Source: Bifidobacterium apri
GTDB lineage: Bacteria > Actinomycetota > Actinomycetes > Actinomycetales > Bifidobacteriaceae
Assembly: GCF_009299485.1 (NCBI RefSeq)
Contig: NZ_WBSO01000012.1
Location: 25,507-89,506 of the forward strand
Direction: 5' to 3'
Length of the DNA stretch: 64,000 bases
Shown: positions 1-11,718 of the stretch, one piece after another
Layout of the letters: every line of letters starts with the position of its first letter
Position numbering within the stretch: position 1 is the first letter of the stretch
Position numbers and translations under genes: made by a program
The notes under the pieces: model-generated
Seen by the model: the letters and a program-made list of their open reading frames with translations, nothing else
Databases searched by the model: none
Told to the model about the DNA's origin: nothing

Positions 1-1
1 G

Positions 2-2422
2 ATCCAGAACCAGCTGCGCACCGGCCTGAGCCGTATGGAGCGTGTCGTGCGCGAACGCATGACCACGCAGGACGCCGAGGCCATCACCCCGCAGTCGCTG
101 ATCAACATCCGCCCGGTCAACGCGACCATCAAGGAGTTCTTCGGCACATCCCAGCTGTCCCAGTTCATGGATCAGAACAACCCGCTGGCAGGCGTGACCA
201 ACAAGCGTCGTCTGTCCGCCCTCGGCCCCGGTGGCCTGTCGCGTGATCGCGCGTCCATGGAAGTGCGAGACGTGCACCCGTCCCACTTCGGTCGTATGTG
301 CCCGATCGAATCCCCTGAAGGCCCGAACATCGGCCTGATCGGCTCGCTGGCAACCTTCGGCCGGATCAACCCCTTCGGCTTCATCGAGACCCCGTACCGC
401 AAGGTCGTCAACGGCCACGTGACCGACGAGGTCGTCTACATGACCGCAGACCGCGAAGCCGAACACGTCATCGCGCAGGCCAACCAGGAGCTTGACGAGA
501 ACGGCAACTTCGTGTCCAAGGAAGCCCTCGTGCGTGACGCGCAGGGCGAGGCGGAAGATGTCCCGGTCGAGATGGTCGACTACATGGATGTCTCCCCGCG
601 TCAGATGGTGTCGGTCGGCGCCTCCCTGATCCCGTTCCTCGAGCACGATGAAGGCCACCGAGCGCTGATGGGTACCAACATGCAGCGTCAGGCGGTCCCG
701 CTGGTCAAGTCCGAGCGCCCGCTTGTGGGCACCGGCTCTGAATGGCGTGCAGCCGTTGATTCCGGCGATGTGATTCTCGCCGAGAAGGACGGCGTGGTCA
801 CCTACGTGTCCGCCGACATCATCCGCACGATGAACGACGACGGCACGCAGTCCAGCTACAAGCTCGCCAAGTTCCAGCGTTCCAACCAGACGACCTGCTA
901 CAACCAGGTCCCGCTCGTCAAGCATGGCGAGCGTGTGGAGAAGGGCACCGTCCTCGCTGACGGCCCGGCCACCGAAAAGGGCGATCTGGCGCTCGGAAAG
1001 AACCTGCTCATCGCGTTCATGCCTTGGAACGGCTACAACTACGAGGACGCTGTGATCATCTCCCAGCGTCTGGTTCGCGACGACACCCTGTCCTCGATCC
1101 ACATCGAGGAATACGAGATCGACGCCCGCGAAACCAAGCTCGGCGCTGAGGAAATCACCCGCGACCTGCCGAATGTCGGCGAGGACGCGATCGCGAACCT
1201 CGACGAGCGAGGCATCATCCGCATCGGCGCCGAAGTCGAAGCCGGCGACATCCTCGTCGGCAAGGTCACGCCGAAGGGCGAAACCGAGCTGACTCCGGAA
1301 GAACGCCTGCTTCGCGCCATCTTCGGCGAGAAGAGCCGCGAAGTGCGTGACACGTCGCTGCGCGTGCCCCACGGCGAAACCGGCACGGTCATCGCGGTCA
1401 AGGAAATCACCCGCGAAGACGCCGAAGAAGACGGCGACGAACTGCCGAACGGTGTCAACCAGATGATTCGCGTGTACATCGCGCAGCACCGCAAGATCAC
1501 GCAGGGCGACAAGCTGTCCGGCCGCCACGGCAACAAGGGCGTCATCTCCCGGATCCTTCCGGAAGAGGATATGCCGTTCATGGCTGACGGCACCCCGATC
1601 GACATCATGCTCAACCCGCTGGGCGTGCCGAGCCGAATGAACCTCGGCCAGGTGCTGGAGCTCCACCTCGGGTGGATCGCCCATGCCGGCTGGGATATCA
1701 GCATCGACCCGGATGTCGAAGCCGCTTGGAAGAAGTACGTGCCGCAAGGTGCAGAGAAGGGCGCTCCGGGAACTCCGGTCGCGACCCCGGTCTTCGACGG
1801 TGTCCGCCCGGACACCCTCAAGGGACTGCTCAAGTGCACGCTGCCGGACAAGGACGGCAACAAGCTCGTGGGCGAGGACGGCAAGGCGCAGCTGTTCGAC
1901 GGCCGCACCGGCGAGCCGTTCCCGAAGCCGATCTCCGTGGGCTACATGTACATGCTCAAGCTCCACCACCTGGTCGACGACAAGATCCACGCGCGTTCCA
2001 CCGGCCCGTACTCGATGATCACGCAGCAGCCGTTGGGCGGCAAGGCCCAGTTCGGCGGCCAGCGTTTCGGCGAGATGGAGGTATGGGCGCTCGAAGCTTA
2101 CGGAGCCGCCTACACGCTGCACGAGATGATGACCACCAAGTCCGACGATGTCGACGGTCGCGTCCGCGCCTATGGAGCCATCGTGAAGGGCGAGAACCTG
2201 CCGCCGGCAGGCATCCCGGAGTCCTTCAAGGTGCTGCTCAAGGAAATGCAGTCGCTCGCCCTGAACGTCGAGGTACTGAACGCAGACGGTCAGGCGATCG
2301 ACATGCGTGAGGAAGACGACGACCCGGCTTCCAACTCGAACGATCTCGGCTTCAACATCGGTGCCCGCCCGGACGCCTCCGCCAAGGAGGACCAGGCCGC
2401 ACAAGAGCCCGAGTACAAGTGA
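2..2422 (+). CDS. rpoB: RNA polymerase beta subunit, 5'-truncated by window edge
   Basis: Catalytic beta subunit of RNA polymerase. The reading frame is already open at base 2, so only the last ~806 residues are present; roughly the first third of the protein lies outside the window. The rifampicin region is visible near the start ([16 protein letters not shown], then [16 protein letters not shown]), followed by conserved beta motifs such as [14 protein letters not shown], the [13 protein letters not shown] segment and the C-terminal [20 protein letters not shown] clamp region. At the position of E. coli His526 the codon at 200-202 encodes Asn. rpoC follows after 93 bp on the same strand, the usual rpoBC arrangement. 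Identification is certain; only the start is missing. Confidence 0.99.
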   Translation: MQNQLRTGLSRMERVVRERMTTQDAEAITPQSLINIRPVNATIKEFFGTSQLSQFMDQNNPLAGVTNKRRLSALGPGGLSRDRASMEVRDVHPSHFGRMCPIESPEGPNIGLIGSLATFGRINPFGFIETPYRKVVNGHVTDEVVYMTADREAEHVIAQANQELDENGNFVSKEALVRDAQGEAEDVPVEMVDYMDVSPRQMVSVGASLIPFLEHDEGHRALMGTNMQRQAVPLVKSERPLVGTGSEWRAAVDSGDVILAEKDGVVTYVSADIIRTMNDDGTQSSYKLAKFQRSNQTTCYNQVPLVKHGERVEKGTVLADGPATEKGDLALGKNLLIAFMPWNGYNYEDAVIISQRLVRDDTLSSIHIEEYEIDARETKLGAEEITRDLPNVGEDAIANLDERGIIRIGAEVEAGDILVGKVTPKGETELTPEERLLRAIFGEKSREVRDTSLRVPHGETGTVIAVKEITREDAEEDGDELPNGVNQMIRVYIAQHRKITQGDKLSGRHGNKGVISRILPEEDMPFMADGTPIDIMLNPLGVPSRMNLGQVLELHLGWIAHAGWDISIDPDVEAAWKKYVPQGAEKGAPGTPVATPVFDGVRPDTLKGLLKCTLPDKDGNKLVGEDGKAQLFDGRTGEPFPKPISVGYMYMLKLHHLVDDKIHARSTGPYSMITQQPLGGKAQFGGQRFGEMEVWALEAYGAAYTLHEMMTTKSDDVDGRVRAYGAIVKGENLPPAGIPESFKVLLKEMQSLALNVEVLNADGQAIDMREEDDDPASNSNDLGFNIGARPDASAKEDQAAQEPEYK

Positions 2423-2436
2423 CGACACAGCCGTCA

Positions 2437-2464
2437 GCTCCCGGCTCGAAGGCGGGCCGGGAGC
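2437..2464 (+). promoter_or_regulatory. rpoB-rpoC intercistronic hairpin
   Basis: A perfect 9-bp stem (GCTCCCGGC at 2437-2445, GCCGGGAGC at 2456-2464) with a 10-nt loop lies in the 93-bp gap between rpoB and rpoC. There is no T-tract, so it is more likely an RNA-stability or processing element than a full terminator. That role is inferred. Confidence 0.5.
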
Positions 2465-2515
2465 AGGCGGCTCCCGCAAACGTGATGGAAACAATTTCAA
2501 AGACAGGAATCAAGA

Positions 2516-5500
2516 GTGCTGGACGTCAACGCATTTGACAAGCTTCGCATTGGCATGGCCACCGCCGACGACATCCGCGGCTGGAGCTATGGCGAGGTCA
2601 AGAAGCCTGAAACCATCAACTACCGTACCCTGAAGCCCGAGAAGGACGGTCTGTTCGGCGAGCAGATCTTCGGCCCGACCCGCGACTGGGAGTGCGCGTG
2701 CGGCAAGTACAAGCGCGTGCGCTTCAAGGGCATCGTGTGCGAACGCTGCGGCGTGGAAGTCACCCGCTCCCGCGTGCGCCGCGAACGCATGGGACACATC
2801 GAACTGGCAGCCCCGGTCACCCACATCTGGTATTTCAAGGGTGTTCCGAGCCGTCTGGGCTACCTGCTGGACATTGCTCCGAAGGACCTGGAGAAGGTCA
2901 TCTACTTCGCCGCCTACATGGTGACCGAGGTGAATGAGGAGCAGCGCCATCAGGATCTGCCGGACCTGCAGGAAGAGTTCGACAACGAAATCGCCAACCT
3001 TGAGCGTCGTCGCAACAGCGAAATCGAAGCGCGCGCCAAGAAGGTGGAAGAGGATCTGCACGCTCTCGAAGAGGCCGGCGAAGCCAAGGGCAGCGCCCGC
3101 GCCAAGCTGCGTAGCGGCGCCGAACGCGATATGGCGTCGATCCGCCAGCGCTTCGACGACCAGATCCAGCGTCTGACCGCCGTGTTCGACCGGTTCAAGA
3201 CCCTGAAGCCCGGCGATATGGAAGGCGACGTCGACCTGTGGCGCGAAATGAAGGATCGCTATGGTGATTACTTCGACGGCTGCATGGGCGCCGAAGCCAT
3301 CAAGAAGCGCCTGCAGGACTTCGATCTGAAGGCCGCCGCTGAAGAGCTGCGCGAAGAGATCGACAAGGGCACCGGCCAGCGTAAGGCCCGTGCGCTCAAG
3401 CGTCTGAAGGTCGTCAACGCCTTCCTGACCACCGACAACAAGCCGGAGGCAATGGTGCTCGACGTGATCCCGGTCATTCCGCCGGATCTGCGCCCGATGG
3501 TCCAGCTGGACGGCGGCCGTTTCGCGACCTCCGATCTCAACGACCTGTACCGCCGAGTGATCAACCGCAACAACCGTCTGAAGCGACTCATCGAGCTGGG
3601 CGCTCCGGAGATCATGCTCAACAACGAGAAGCGCATGCTCCAGGAAGCGGTTGACTCCCTGTTCGACAACGGCCGTCGTGGCCGTCCGGTCACCGGCGCT
3701 TCGAACCGCCCGCTGAAGTCCTTGGCCGATATGCTCAAGGGCAAGCAGGGTCGTTTCCGTCAGAACCTGCTCGGCAAGCGTGTGGATTACTCCGGCCGTT
3801 CCGTGATCGTCGTCGGCCCGAGCCTGCGCATGCATCAGTGCGGTCTGCCGAAGCCGATGGCGCTCGAATTGTTCAAGCCCTTCGTCATCAAGCGTCTGGT
3901 GGACCTCAACTACGCGCAGAACATGAAGAGCGCGAAGCATCTGGTCGATCGTGCCGATCCGGCGGTGTGGGGCGTGCTCGAAGAGGTCATCTCCGAGCAT
4001 CCTGTGCTCCTCAACCGTGCGCCTACGCTGCACCGTCTGGGTATTCAGGCTTTCGAGCCGATCCTCGTCGAAGGCAAGGCCATCCACCTGCCGCCGCTCG
4101 CATGCGCCGCATTCAACGCGGACTTCGATGGCGACCAGATGGCAATCCACCTTCCGTTGAGCGCTGAGGCACAGGCTGAAGCCCGCACGCTGATGATGGC
4201 ATCCGACAACATCCTGAAGCCGGCGGACGGCCACACCGTCACCATGCCGAGCCAGGACATGATCCTCGGTCTGTACTACTTGACGACCGTGGTTGAGGGC
4301 GCCAAGGGCCAGGGCCGCGTGTTCGGCTCCCTGGACGAGGTCATCATGGCTCTCGACAAGCATGACATCGACATGCAGGCCAAGGTGCTGATCCGTATGC
4401 CGAAGGACTTTGTGCTGCCGGCAGATTGGAAGCCGGGCGAGCTCAAGGTCACCGATCCGGAGCCGGGCAGCCCGGATGTCGTCAAGGAAGAGCGTTTCTC
4501 CGACGGCACCTACCTGTTCGCCACCTCCTACGGGCGCATCCTGTTCAACGGAACCCTGCCGGTGGACTACCCGTTCATCAACGAGCAGGTTCCGAAGGGC
4601 CGTCTCGCCAAGATCGTCGATGATATCGCCACGCGCTACTCCACCCAGCAGGTCGCCGCTTCCCTTGACGCGCTCAAGGACCTCGGCTTCACCCGCGCAC
4701 CGTGGTCAGGTGTGACGATGGCGTTCTCCGACATCGTCGAGCCGCCGGATCGCGAACCGATCATCAAGGATTACGAAGGCCAGGCCGCGAAGGTCAACTC
4801 CCAGTTCGACCTTGGTCTGTTGACCGACGAAGAACGCCGCCAGGAGCTGATCAACCTGTGGACGGAATGCACCGACAAGGTTGCAGAAGCCATGCGCGAC
4901 AACTTCCATGATGACAACAATGTGAACATCATGGTCCAGTCCGGTGCACGAGGCAACTGGATGCAGATCCGCCAGATTGCTGGTATGCGAGGCCTCGTGG
5001 CTAACCCGAAGGGCGAGATCATCCCGCGTCCTGTCAAGTCCAACTACCGTGAGGGCCTGTCCGTGCTCGAGTACTTCATCTCGCAGCACGGCGCGCGCAA
5101 GGGCCTGGCAGATACCGCACTGCGTACCGCAGAATCCGGTTACCTCACCCGTCGTCTGGTCGATGTCGCGCAGGAAGTCATCGTGCGCGAAGAGGATTGC
5201 GGCACCAAGCACGGCCTGGTCATGAAGGTCGCCGAGCGCGACGAGAACGGCAACCTCGTCCTCGTCAAGGCGGCTGACGGCGGTCCGTACTCGCGTCTGC
5301 TCGCTGAGGACGTCCTCGACCCGAAGACCGGCGAAGTGCTGTACAAGCGTGACGAGGCCATGTCCATGGATGTGCTGCGCGACATGGTCGCCCACGGTGT
5401 GGAGGAAGTCAAGGCACGGTCCGTGCTCACCTGCGAATCCAAGCGTGGCGTGTGCGCGAAGTGCTACGGCTGGTCGCTGGCCACCAACACGCTGGTCGAT

Positions 5501-6616
5501 GTCGGCGAGGCTGTGGGTATCGTCGCGGCCCAGTCCATCGGCGAGCCTGGTACCCAGCTGACGCTGCGTTCCTTCCACTCCGGCGGTGTCGCTTCGGCTT
5601 CCGATATCACGCAGGGTCTTCCGCGTGTCACCGAGTTGTTCGAAGCCCGTACGCCTAAGGGCGAGGCCCCGATTACGGATTATGCCGGCACCGTCAAGGT
5701 GCAGGACACCGATCGCGGCCGCCAGGTCACGCTGTCTCCTGACGACGAGGGCGTTGAGCCGATCGTGTACCCGGTGTCACGTCGTGCGCCGCTGATGGTC
5801 AAGGACGGCGACCATGTCGCCGCCGGCACCCAGCTGTGCGAAGGCTCCGTCGATCCGAAGAAGATTCTTCGCATCCTCGGTCCGCGTGCCGCCCAGGTCA
5901 ACATCGTGGAGGAAGTGCACAACGTGTACCGCTCCCAGGGCGTGGATATCCACGACAAGCACATCGAAGTCATCGTGCACCAGATGCTGCATCGCGTGAC
6001 CGTGCTTGACGCGGGCGACACCGCGCTGCTGCCCGGTGAGCTTGTCGACCGCCAGAAGTTCCAGGAGATCAACAAGCAGACCGTCAAGAACGGTGGCAAG
6101 CCCGCCGCCGGCCGTCCGGAGCTCATGGGTATCACCAAGGCTTCGCTCGCGACCGATTCGTGGCTGTCTGCCGCATCCTTCCAGGAGACCACGCGCGTGC
6201 TCACCGAAGCCGCCTTGAATGAGAAGGAAGACGATCTCAAGGGCCTCAAGGAGAACGTGATCATCGGCAAGCTGATCCCGGCCGGTACCGGCTTGGCGCG
6301 TTACCGCAACGCGACGGTCGAACCCGACAAGGCGATCCGCGACACGATCTACCCGAACTTCGGACTGGGCGGCGATACCGACGCTCCGCTCGACTTCGGC
6401 GATGAGAACGACGATATGGATCTGTCCGGCCTCGAATTCGGCGATATGAAGCTTGGGCAGGATTTCAACCCTGATGATTTCAGCGTTGACGACTTCAATC
6501 CTGACGATTTCTTGGATGACCAAGGCGGTCAGGAGAACATCGAAGGCGACGCTGGAGATGCATCCGATGGCACCGATACGTCGGATACCGCTGAGGACGA
6601 CGGACAGCAGGCCTGA
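2516..6616 (+). CDS. rpoC: RNA polymerase beta' subunit
   Basis: Catalytic beta' subunit, 1366 aa, GTG start preceded by an AGGAA-type ribosome site. Seen in order: N-terminal zinc-binding cysteines (CACGKYKR then CERCG, about residues 60-78), the active-site [16 protein letters not shown] motif with the three Mg-binding aspartates near residues 536-540, the bridge-helix and trigger-loop region, and a second cysteine set (CGTKHG, later [11 protein letters not shown]). The last ~80 residues form a strongly acidic tail with a repeated F-x-PDDF / VDDF pattern and no basic residues near the end. It is cotranscribed with rpoB and followed by a strong hairpin. Confidence 0.99.
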   Translation: MLDVNAFDKLRIGMATADDIRGWSYGEVKKPETINYRTLKPEKDGLFGEQIFGPTRDWECACGKYKRVRFKGIVCERCGVEVTRSRVRRERMGHIELAAPVTHIWYFKGVPSRLGYLLDIAPKDLEKVIYFAAYMVTEVNEEQRHQDLPDLQEEFDNEIANLERRRNSEIEARAKKVEEDLHALEEAGEAKGSARAKLRSGAERDMASIRQRFDDQIQRLTAVFDRFKTLKPGDMEGDVDLWREMKDRYGDYFDGCMGAEAIKKRLQDFDLKAAAEELREEIDKGTGQRKARALKRLKVVNAFLTTDNKPEAMVLDVIPVIPPDLRPMVQLDGGRFATSDLNDLYRRVINRNNRLKRLIELGAPEIMLNNEKRMLQEAVDSLFDNGRRGRPVTGASNRPLKSLADMLKGKQGRFRQNLLGKRVDYSGRSVIVVGPSLRMHQCGLPKPMALELFKPFVIKRLVDLNYAQNMKSAKHLVDRADPAVWGVLEEVISEHPVLLNRAPTLHRLGIQAFEPILVEGKAIHLPPLACAAFNADFDGDQMAIHLPLSAEAQAEARTLMMASDNILKPADGHTVTMPSQDMILGLYYLTTVVEGAKGQGRVFGSLDEVIMALDKHDIDMQAKVLIRMPKDFVLPADWKPGELKVTDPEPGSPDVVKEERFSDGTYLFATSYGRILFNGTLPVDYPFINEQVPKGRLAKIVDDIATRYSTQQVAASLDALKDLGFTRAPWSGVTMAFSDIVEPPDREPIIKDYEGQAAKVNSQFDLGLLTDEERRQELINLWTECTDKVAEAMRDNFHDDNNVNIMVQSGARGNWMQIRQIAGMRGLVANPKGEIIPRPVKSNYREGLSVLEYFISQHGARKGLADTALRTAESGYLTRRLVDVAQEVIVREEDCGTKHGLVMKVAERDENGNLVLVKAADGGPYSRLLAEDVLDPKTGEVLYKRDEAMSMDVLRDMVAHGVEEVKARSVLTCESKRGVCAKCYGWSLATNTLVDVGEAVGIVAAQSIGEPGTQLTLRSFHSGGVASASDITQGLPRVTELFEARTPKGEAPITDYAGTVKVQDTDRGRQVTLSPDDEGVEPIVYPVSRRAPLMVKDGDHVAAGTQLCEGSVDPKKILRILGPRAAQVNIVEEVHNVYRSQGVDIHDKHIEVIVHQMLHRVTVLDAGDTALLPGELVDRQKFQEINKQTVKNGGKPAAGRPELMGITKASLATDSWLSAASFQETTRVLTEAALNEKEDDLKGLKENVIIGKLIPAGTGLARYRNATVEPDKAIRDTIYPNFGLGGDTDAPLDFGDENDDMDLSGLEFGDMKLGQDFNPDDFSVDDFNPDDFLDDQGGQENIEGDAGDASDGTDTSDTAEDDGQQA

Positions 6617-6646
6617 CCGGTCTGAGTTCCGCTCCTTGCGCGATTG

Positions 6647-6690
6647 AGTCGAGCCGGGCGGCTGTGGAAACACAGTCACCCGGCTCGACT
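6647..6690 (+). terminator. rpoBC operon terminator hairpin
   Basis: A perfect 12-bp stem (AGTCGAGCCGGG at 6647-6658, CCCGGCTCGACT at 6679-6690) encloses an inner 5-bp CTGTG/CACAG stem with a GAAA loop. It starts 31 bp after the rpoC stop. There is no clear T-run, as is common in high-GC actinobacteria. Confidence 0.8.
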
Positions 6691-7311
6691 GGTATGTACG
6701 CCGTACTGCCGCAAGCTGCTACCGCCGGAAGGTGTGGAGTATGCCGGGCATCGCTGTCACCGTTCGCAGCTTGACTCACGAGGGTGTGGGGGACAGGCTG
6801 TGCACAATCAATCAACGGCATATGCAATCAAGCCATGACATGCATAGCGAACCGAGGTGTGCGGGGTATGCGGTGCTGCCATGCCGGATACGGCAGGATT
6901 GATTCCTGGTTCTCCGTTGCACAGTATCGTGCTTCACACATGGTGGCTCAGACATCGTGGTTCATAACATCGTGTTGCACAACATCTGGCCACAACACTG
7001 TGCTTGACAGCGCCATGTTTTCAGTGAGTTTTCCGTACGGGGTCAACACGCACCGCCTCTTGGTGCGCGGACACCGAATACCAAACCGGCCTGACCATAC
7101 GGCGTACGACACGCCGAACGCCATGCTGGCGCGGCTGTGCGGCCTCGGTATCGGCTTCGGGGCGCTCGCCGCCGGTTGGCTGATCCTGCTTATCGCCGCA
7201 TGGCGCCGGCGTGGGAAGGAAGGGCCGATACCCGTGTGTCACCGGGCGGGATGACGACACGGAATCTCGACGTGCCATTCGCATATGATGGATTCCACGG
7301 GAGGTACATCA
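6691..7311. other. gene-poor spacer between rpoC and the helicase-nuclease operon
   Basis: About 620 bp with no gene I can support firmly. Base composition is less GC-rich than the flanks, with repeated short CACAACA/CATAACATCGTG-like words around 6950-6995. One weak small reading frame is listed separately. A TATGAT at 7284-7289 could be a -10 element for the downstream gene. Confidence 0.5.
7015..7254 (+). CDS. possible small membrane protein (doubtful)
   Basis: A 79-codon frame whose C-terminal half reads as one hydrophobic helix (GIGFGALAAGWLILLIAAW) followed by RRRGK, the pattern of a single-pass protein with a cytoplasmic basic end. A shorter start at 7123 would give 43 residues covering just the helix. 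Neither start has a convincing ribosome site. A TTGACA at 7004-7009 lies directly upstream but no good -10 follows. I do not recognise the sequence; it may be non-coding. Confidence 0.2.
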   Translation: MFSVSFPYGVNTHRLLVRGHRIPNRPDHTAYDTPNAMLARLCGLGIGFGALAAGWLILLIAAWRRRGKEGPIPVCHRAG

Positions 7312-10300
7312 ATGATGCGAAGCGGCACGATATTCGGCGGCGACAACGGAGTTGAACGGCCTTGCGACGGCTTGGCTCAAGCGTTGCTTGCCGGCACATT
7401 GACGAACGGGGCCGGGGAACCTACCCGGACGTTGGTGGTTTTGGGTGCGCCGTGCAGCGGCAAAACACCGTTCGCCTACCATACGTTGCTCGACGGCATC
7501 CGCGCGTTCGGGGACACGCGCGCGGTCATGACCGTATCAGGTCGAGTCGCGGCGGATGCGCTGGGCAATAAGGCGATTCGCGAACTCGGAGCTGTTTCCC
7601 AAGCCCGACCGGTGACAACCATGTCAGCGCTGGCGTTCAGGGCGATCACCGCCGTACGGTCGGCACAGGGCAAAGCGTTGCCGAGACTGCTCAACGGCGC
7701 CGAACAAGACGCGTTGTTGCGTACCGTGGTCGCTGAGCATATCCGCCACGCCCGCAGCGGCGACGAATGCCCCATATGCGCGCTGCTGCGCGAGTACTTC
7801 GCCCAAGACGCTTGGTCGGATATGATCTGCGATCCTGTGCCGCAGGAGGGCGTGCGCGCCGCCGCTTCCACGAGCGAGGTATCTGGGCGTCCGGCGTCGG
7901 AATCCACATCGCTTGCGATGTTCACCAAAGGCATCAGCGACGCGTTCATCATTCAGCTGCGCGATATCATCTCGCGCATCAACGAACTCGGGCTGCGCAC
8001 GCAGGATGAACAGCCGTTGATCGGGCGTCTGCATTCGATCGCCGGTGCGACCGGCACTTCAGGCGCGGGGATGAGCCCGCAGGCACGACGGCTTGATGTG
8101 CAGTGGCGACTGGCTTTCGCACTGCGGCAGGAATATGCTGCGGCGATTGAACGCAATTATCAGGGCCAGTACCGGCTCGACCCGTCCATGCTGCTGGTCG
8201 AAGGCGCGTTGGCGGTGCCTGTGCTGGATAAGACGAGCTTTCCCGAGCTTATTGTGGTTGACGACGCGCAGGATCTGACGCTTGCCGGTCTCGCATTCCT
8301 CGAGCAGGCGGTTACGGCAGGTACGCGGTTGCTGGTGGTGGATGACCCGGATGAATCCGTGCAGGCATTCCGCGGATCGCACCCGGAATATGCCTTGAGG
8401 CGTCTGCTGGCTTCAGACGGCGCATTCCACGCTGCCGTGGGCGCGCTGGACAAGCCTGCGCAGGACGGATATCGCAACTTGGTCGTCTCGCGGGTCAGCC
8501 TTGACATCGCTTCAGATGAACAGTTCGATCTGTCGATTCCGGAGCGTCCATGGAAAACGGCGGTGATACCTGGAAGCTATCCGATCGCATCCATCAACGA
8601 GCAAGGGGTGGACGGAAACACGATTGACCGCACGCGTGACGGCAGCGTAAGTACCCGGCTCTATGCTTCACCGAACGAGGAGCTCGAAACGGTGGTCGCC
8701 GCCATCAAAGCCGATCATCTCAACCATGGGCGTGCGTGGAACGATATGGCGGTCATCGCGCATGACAACGCGACCGTGCGGGCATTCGGCGAGCGGTTGC
8801 GGCGTGACGGTGTGCCGGTGCGGTATTCGTCGGTGACCAAACCGTTGAAGGACGAGCCTTTTGTCCAAGGGCTGTTCGCGTTGATCGAACTTGCCCAAGT
8901 GCGTCTGCGCGGGGCCGATGCCGTCCATGATGCGCGATTCGTGGGGGTGCCCGACTCGGAAGCCACCGGCCCCGGACAGGACGATATCGCCAGGCTTGCC
9001 GCGTTCATTCGCTCACGTGTACGCATGGTAATGGGCTCACCGTTGATCACCGCACGGCGGGGGAGGGAACAATCTCCGGCACGTATCGAACCGGTGGAAT
9101 CGGCTATGCAATCGCTGGTTTCGTTGTCCACAGTCATTCGTCAGCAGACTGATGCTCATGCCGGGGATGCTGCTGCTGACGGCCAGCATCACGATGCTGC
9201 CCTGCTCGTATTGCAACAGCGGTGGAAGAGCCTGCAATCGGCGCTGCTTCAAGCGCAGGACACCCCCGCCGGAGACCATGCGCAACAACCGGATGGCGAC
9301 TTTGACGGCGAATCCGGAGTACACGTCGACCAATCCGGTGCTGACGAGGCGGCATCCCCGCTCACGCTGGATGCGATGTACCTGCTGCTCGCATGCTCGC
9401 ATCCGCTGGACATGACCGGGCAGATGCATGGGGACGTCACGGATACGGATGCCGATGTCATGCTGGACATGCTTGGTGCGGTCTCCCGTCATGACGCGGA
9501 TATCCGCGCATTCGCGACGATGTGGCGCAATGTCGGGGCGATTGCCTCGCATATCGCCAAGCTCGCCGACACGAGCCCGGTGTACGTGCTGGACGCAGCA
9601 TGGAACGAATGCCGCGTCGCCACCACCTGGCAGACCGCGGCGCTGATCAACTCGCAGGAAGGCCGTGCCGCCAATGACCGGCTGGATACGGCAATGCGTC
9701 TGTTCGACTACGCGTCTGGTTCCGGGGCGGGGGATATCACCGCGTTCTTCCGCATCGTGCGTTCGATGCGTATTGAGGCGGATTCGCTGGCGAAAGTCGC
9801 GCCCATCGACCAGGCGATTACCCTGACCACGCCAGCCGGTTCCGGCGGACGGCATTGGCCGCTGGTGTGGATTGTCGCCGTGCAACAGGATGTGTGGCCG
9901 AATCTTGTGCCGCGCAACACGATGTTCGGGGGCGAGGATCTCGCCGACCTTGTACTGCACGGCACCATCCCGTCAATCAATCGTGGGTCTCACCGCGACG
10001 ATCGGCTCACCACCGTGCTGCATAGTGAGCAGCGCAGCCTGCTGGTCGCCCTGACGCGCGCGAGCGAACGCGTGACACTGTCCGCCGTCGCATCGGATGA
10101 TCTCATCCCATCCGATGTTCTCGCGCGCTATCTGCCGGAACGCTTTGACACCGATCAGCCTGCCGGTACGGCTGATGCTGAGCAATTCGCATCACCCGAA
10201 ACCGGCGAGGAACATCACATCGCGCCGGATATCGCCGGTCTGTGCACGGACGTGCGAGGACTGGTCGCGGCGGCACGCATCACGCTCGCGCGCAACCGCG

Positions 10301-11718
10301 GTGACAGCGACCGCGAGAGACATGCCCGCGAAGACGCGTACCATGCGTTGCAACTGCTTGATGACGCCGGCGTCTCCTCCGCCGACCCGCGCAACTGGTC
10401 TTTCCTGACCACGGCACCGGTGATGCCGCAACCCGACGGTGAAGCGGCTGCTGCAACCGCAACACAACCAGCCGGCGAACCGCATGAAAACGGCACGCCC
10501 TCTCCGGCCAACGAGGTCAGATTGTCTCCATCCTCGGTGGATGGATTGTGGGCGTGCCCGGTGTGCTGGATGATGGACCACCAGTTCGCCGGTCCCCGCC
10601 CCGGTGGCGTGCAGGCGAGCATCGGCACCATCGTCCATCAGATCGCCCAGGAAGCCAGCGCAGCCGGGCTTGACCATCCCGACTACCATGCCGACATGTC
10701 GGCGGACGATCGCATCGTTGCTATCCGTGATCGGATGGTTGCCCGCTACCGTCAGCTGCGTGTCGATCCGGCGACCGTCAACAATCCCGCCGACCGGTAC
10801 ACGCTGCTGTACAAGGACGCGCAGGTGGCCACGATGCTCGGGAACATCGCTTCGTACTTCGTCAAATCCAACGATAACGACTACCCCCAAGGCAATAAAC
10901 GCAAGCCGGAGGATAACATCATTGCCGGTGTATTGGATCGTGCGGAATGTGAGAAAGAGTTCGACGCCAGGTTCACCCTTGACGACATCGCCGCGGCATA
11001 CAACCGGATCCAGTCTGTCCACGTGCCGATGACCGTGAAGGACATCAGCGCCATCATGGGCGCGATGGTCGACGGATGGCCCGAAGGCATGAGTGAGGAC
11101 TTGGCTATTCGTCTGACCGGGCGCATCGACCGTGAGGAGCACCGGCACACCGACGATGGCGAGCAGATCAGGCTTCTGGACTACAAAACCGGTACAAGGC
11201 CTGCCACGAAAGGGGTGTTCAACGACTTGCAGCTGGTGTGCTACCAGCTGGGACTCGCTTTCCCGGTGCAAGGTGACAGGCTCGGGGATGCCAGCCAGCC
11301 GCTGATTGCGCAAAGTGTCCTCTTCCACGTTCATGATGCTGAGACCCCCGCTGCAAGTTACGCGCCGGAAAGCCTCTACCAGCCGCCGCTGTTCCGCGAC
11401 GGGCATATGAACGCCGAACCATTCCATCCGCGCAAGGGGTACCCCCGTCCTGATCGTTTGTACGATTACGCGGACATCAGCCAGCCCGACACCGTATCCG
11501 ACGAGCTGTGGGAGGATTTCAGCCGTGTGACCGCGAATACCCAGATCATGTGGGCATTGGCGATGATCGCCCGCGTGTTCTACGCGGGGGCTGCGGTGCG
11601 CTCCGAACGGATTGTCGCGCATCCGCAGAGCACGCATCTGAACTATTGCACCAATCGTGGCATCTGCCCGGCGTGCGCAGGCCAGATCGATACCGTGTTT
11701 GAAACGAGGACAGCATGA
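7312..11718 (+). CDS. adnA: AdnA-like UvrD-family helicase-nuclease subunit
   Basis: Probable first subunit of an AdnAB-type recombination motor-nuclease that resects double-strand breaks, the actinobacterial counterpart of RecBCD/AddAB. The 1468-aa start at ATG 7312 is chosen because GGGAGG (7299-7304) precedes it by 7 nt. Visible: Walker A GAPCSGKT (about residue 45), motif II VDDAQDL, motif III DDPDESVQAFRG, motif VI VALTRASERV, and a C-terminal RecB-type nuclease with LLDYKTG near residue 1290 followed by QLVCYQLGL. Cysteines at WACPVCW and at YCTNRGICPAC near the C-terminus match the iron-sulfur staple of AddB/AdnA nucleases. Helicase motif V lacks the usual H-x-AKG (TTPAGSGGRHW instead), suggesting a weak motor. 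It is about 40% longer than mycobacterial AdnA and overlaps the next gene by 4 bp. Confidence 0.85.
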   Translation: MMRSGTIFGGDNGVERPCDGLAQALLAGTLTNGAGEPTRTLVVLGAPCSGKTPFAYHTLLDGIRAFGDTRAVMTVSGRVAADALGNKAIRELGAVSQARPVTTMSALAFRAITAVRSAQGKALPRLLNGAEQDALLRTVVAEHIRHARSGDECPICALLREYFAQDAWSDMICDPVPQEGVRAAASTSEVSGRPASESTSLAMFTKGISDAFIIQLRDIISRINELGLRTQDEQPLIGRLHSIAGATGTSGAGMSPQARRLDVQWRLAFALRQEYAAAIERNYQGQYRLDPSMLLVEGALAVPVLDKTSFPELIVVDDAQDLTLAGLAFLEQAVTAGTRLLVVDDPDESVQAFRGSHPEYALRRLLASDGAFHAAVGALDKPAQDGYRNLVVSRVSLDIASDEQFDLSIPERPWKTAVIPGSYPIASINEQGVDGNTIDRTRDGSVSTRLYASPNEELETVVAAIKADHLNHGRAWNDMAVIAHDNATVRAFGERLRRDGVPVRYSSVTKPLKDEPFVQGLFALIELAQVRLRGADAVHDARFVGVPDSEATGPGQDDIARLAAFIRSRVRMVMGSPLITARRGREQSPARIEPVESAMQSLVSLSTVIRQQTDAHAGDAAADGQHHDAALLVLQQRWKSLQSALLQAQDTPAGDHAQQPDGDFDGESGVHVDQSGADEAASPLTLDAMYLLLACSHPLDMTGQMHGDVTDTDADVMLDMLGAVSRHDADIRAFATMWRNVGAIASHIAKLADTSPVYVLDAAWNECRVATTWQTAALINSQEGRAANDRLDTAMRLFDYASGSGAGDITAFFRIVRSMRIEADSLAKVAPIDQAITLTTPAGSGGRHWPLVWIVAVQQDVWPNLVPRNTMFGGEDLADLVLHGTIPSINRGSHRDDRLTTVLHSEQRSLLVALTRASERVTLSAVASDDLIPSDVLARYLPERFDTDQPAGTADAEQFASPETGEEHHIAPDIAGLCTDVRGLVAAARITLARNRGDSDRERHAREDAYHALQLLDDAGVSSADPRNWSFLTTAPVMPQPDGEAAAATATQPAGEPHENGTPSPANEVRLSPSSVDGLWACPVCWMMDHQFAGPRPGGVQASIGTIVHQIAQEASAAGLDHPDYHADMSADDRIVAIRDRMVARYRQLRVDPATVNNPADRYTLLYKDAQVATMLGNIASYFVKSNDNDYPQGNKRKPEDNIIAGVLDRAECEKEFDARFTLDDIAAAYNRIQSVHVPMTVKDISAIMGAMVDGWPEGMSEDLAIRLTGRIDREEHRHTDDGEQIRLLDYKTGTRPATKGVFNDLQLVCYQLGLAFPVQGDRLGDASQPLIAQSVLFHVHDAETPAASYAPESLYQPPLFRDGHMNAEPFHPRKGYPRPDRLYDYADISQPDTVSDELWEDFSRVTANTQIMWALAMIARVFYAGAAVRSERIVAHPQSTHLNYCTNRGICPACAGQIDTVFETRTA

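Noticed and set aside
2510..4363. 617-codon minus-strand open frame
   Set aside because: It lies entirely opposite rpoC, in a GC-rich antisense frame; its translation is His/Val/Ala-rich with no motif, and there is no ribosome site.
7260..7311. LexA (SOS) box in front of adnA
   Set aside because: I looked for a GAAC/GTTC-type palindrome expected of actinobacterial LexA sites and found none.
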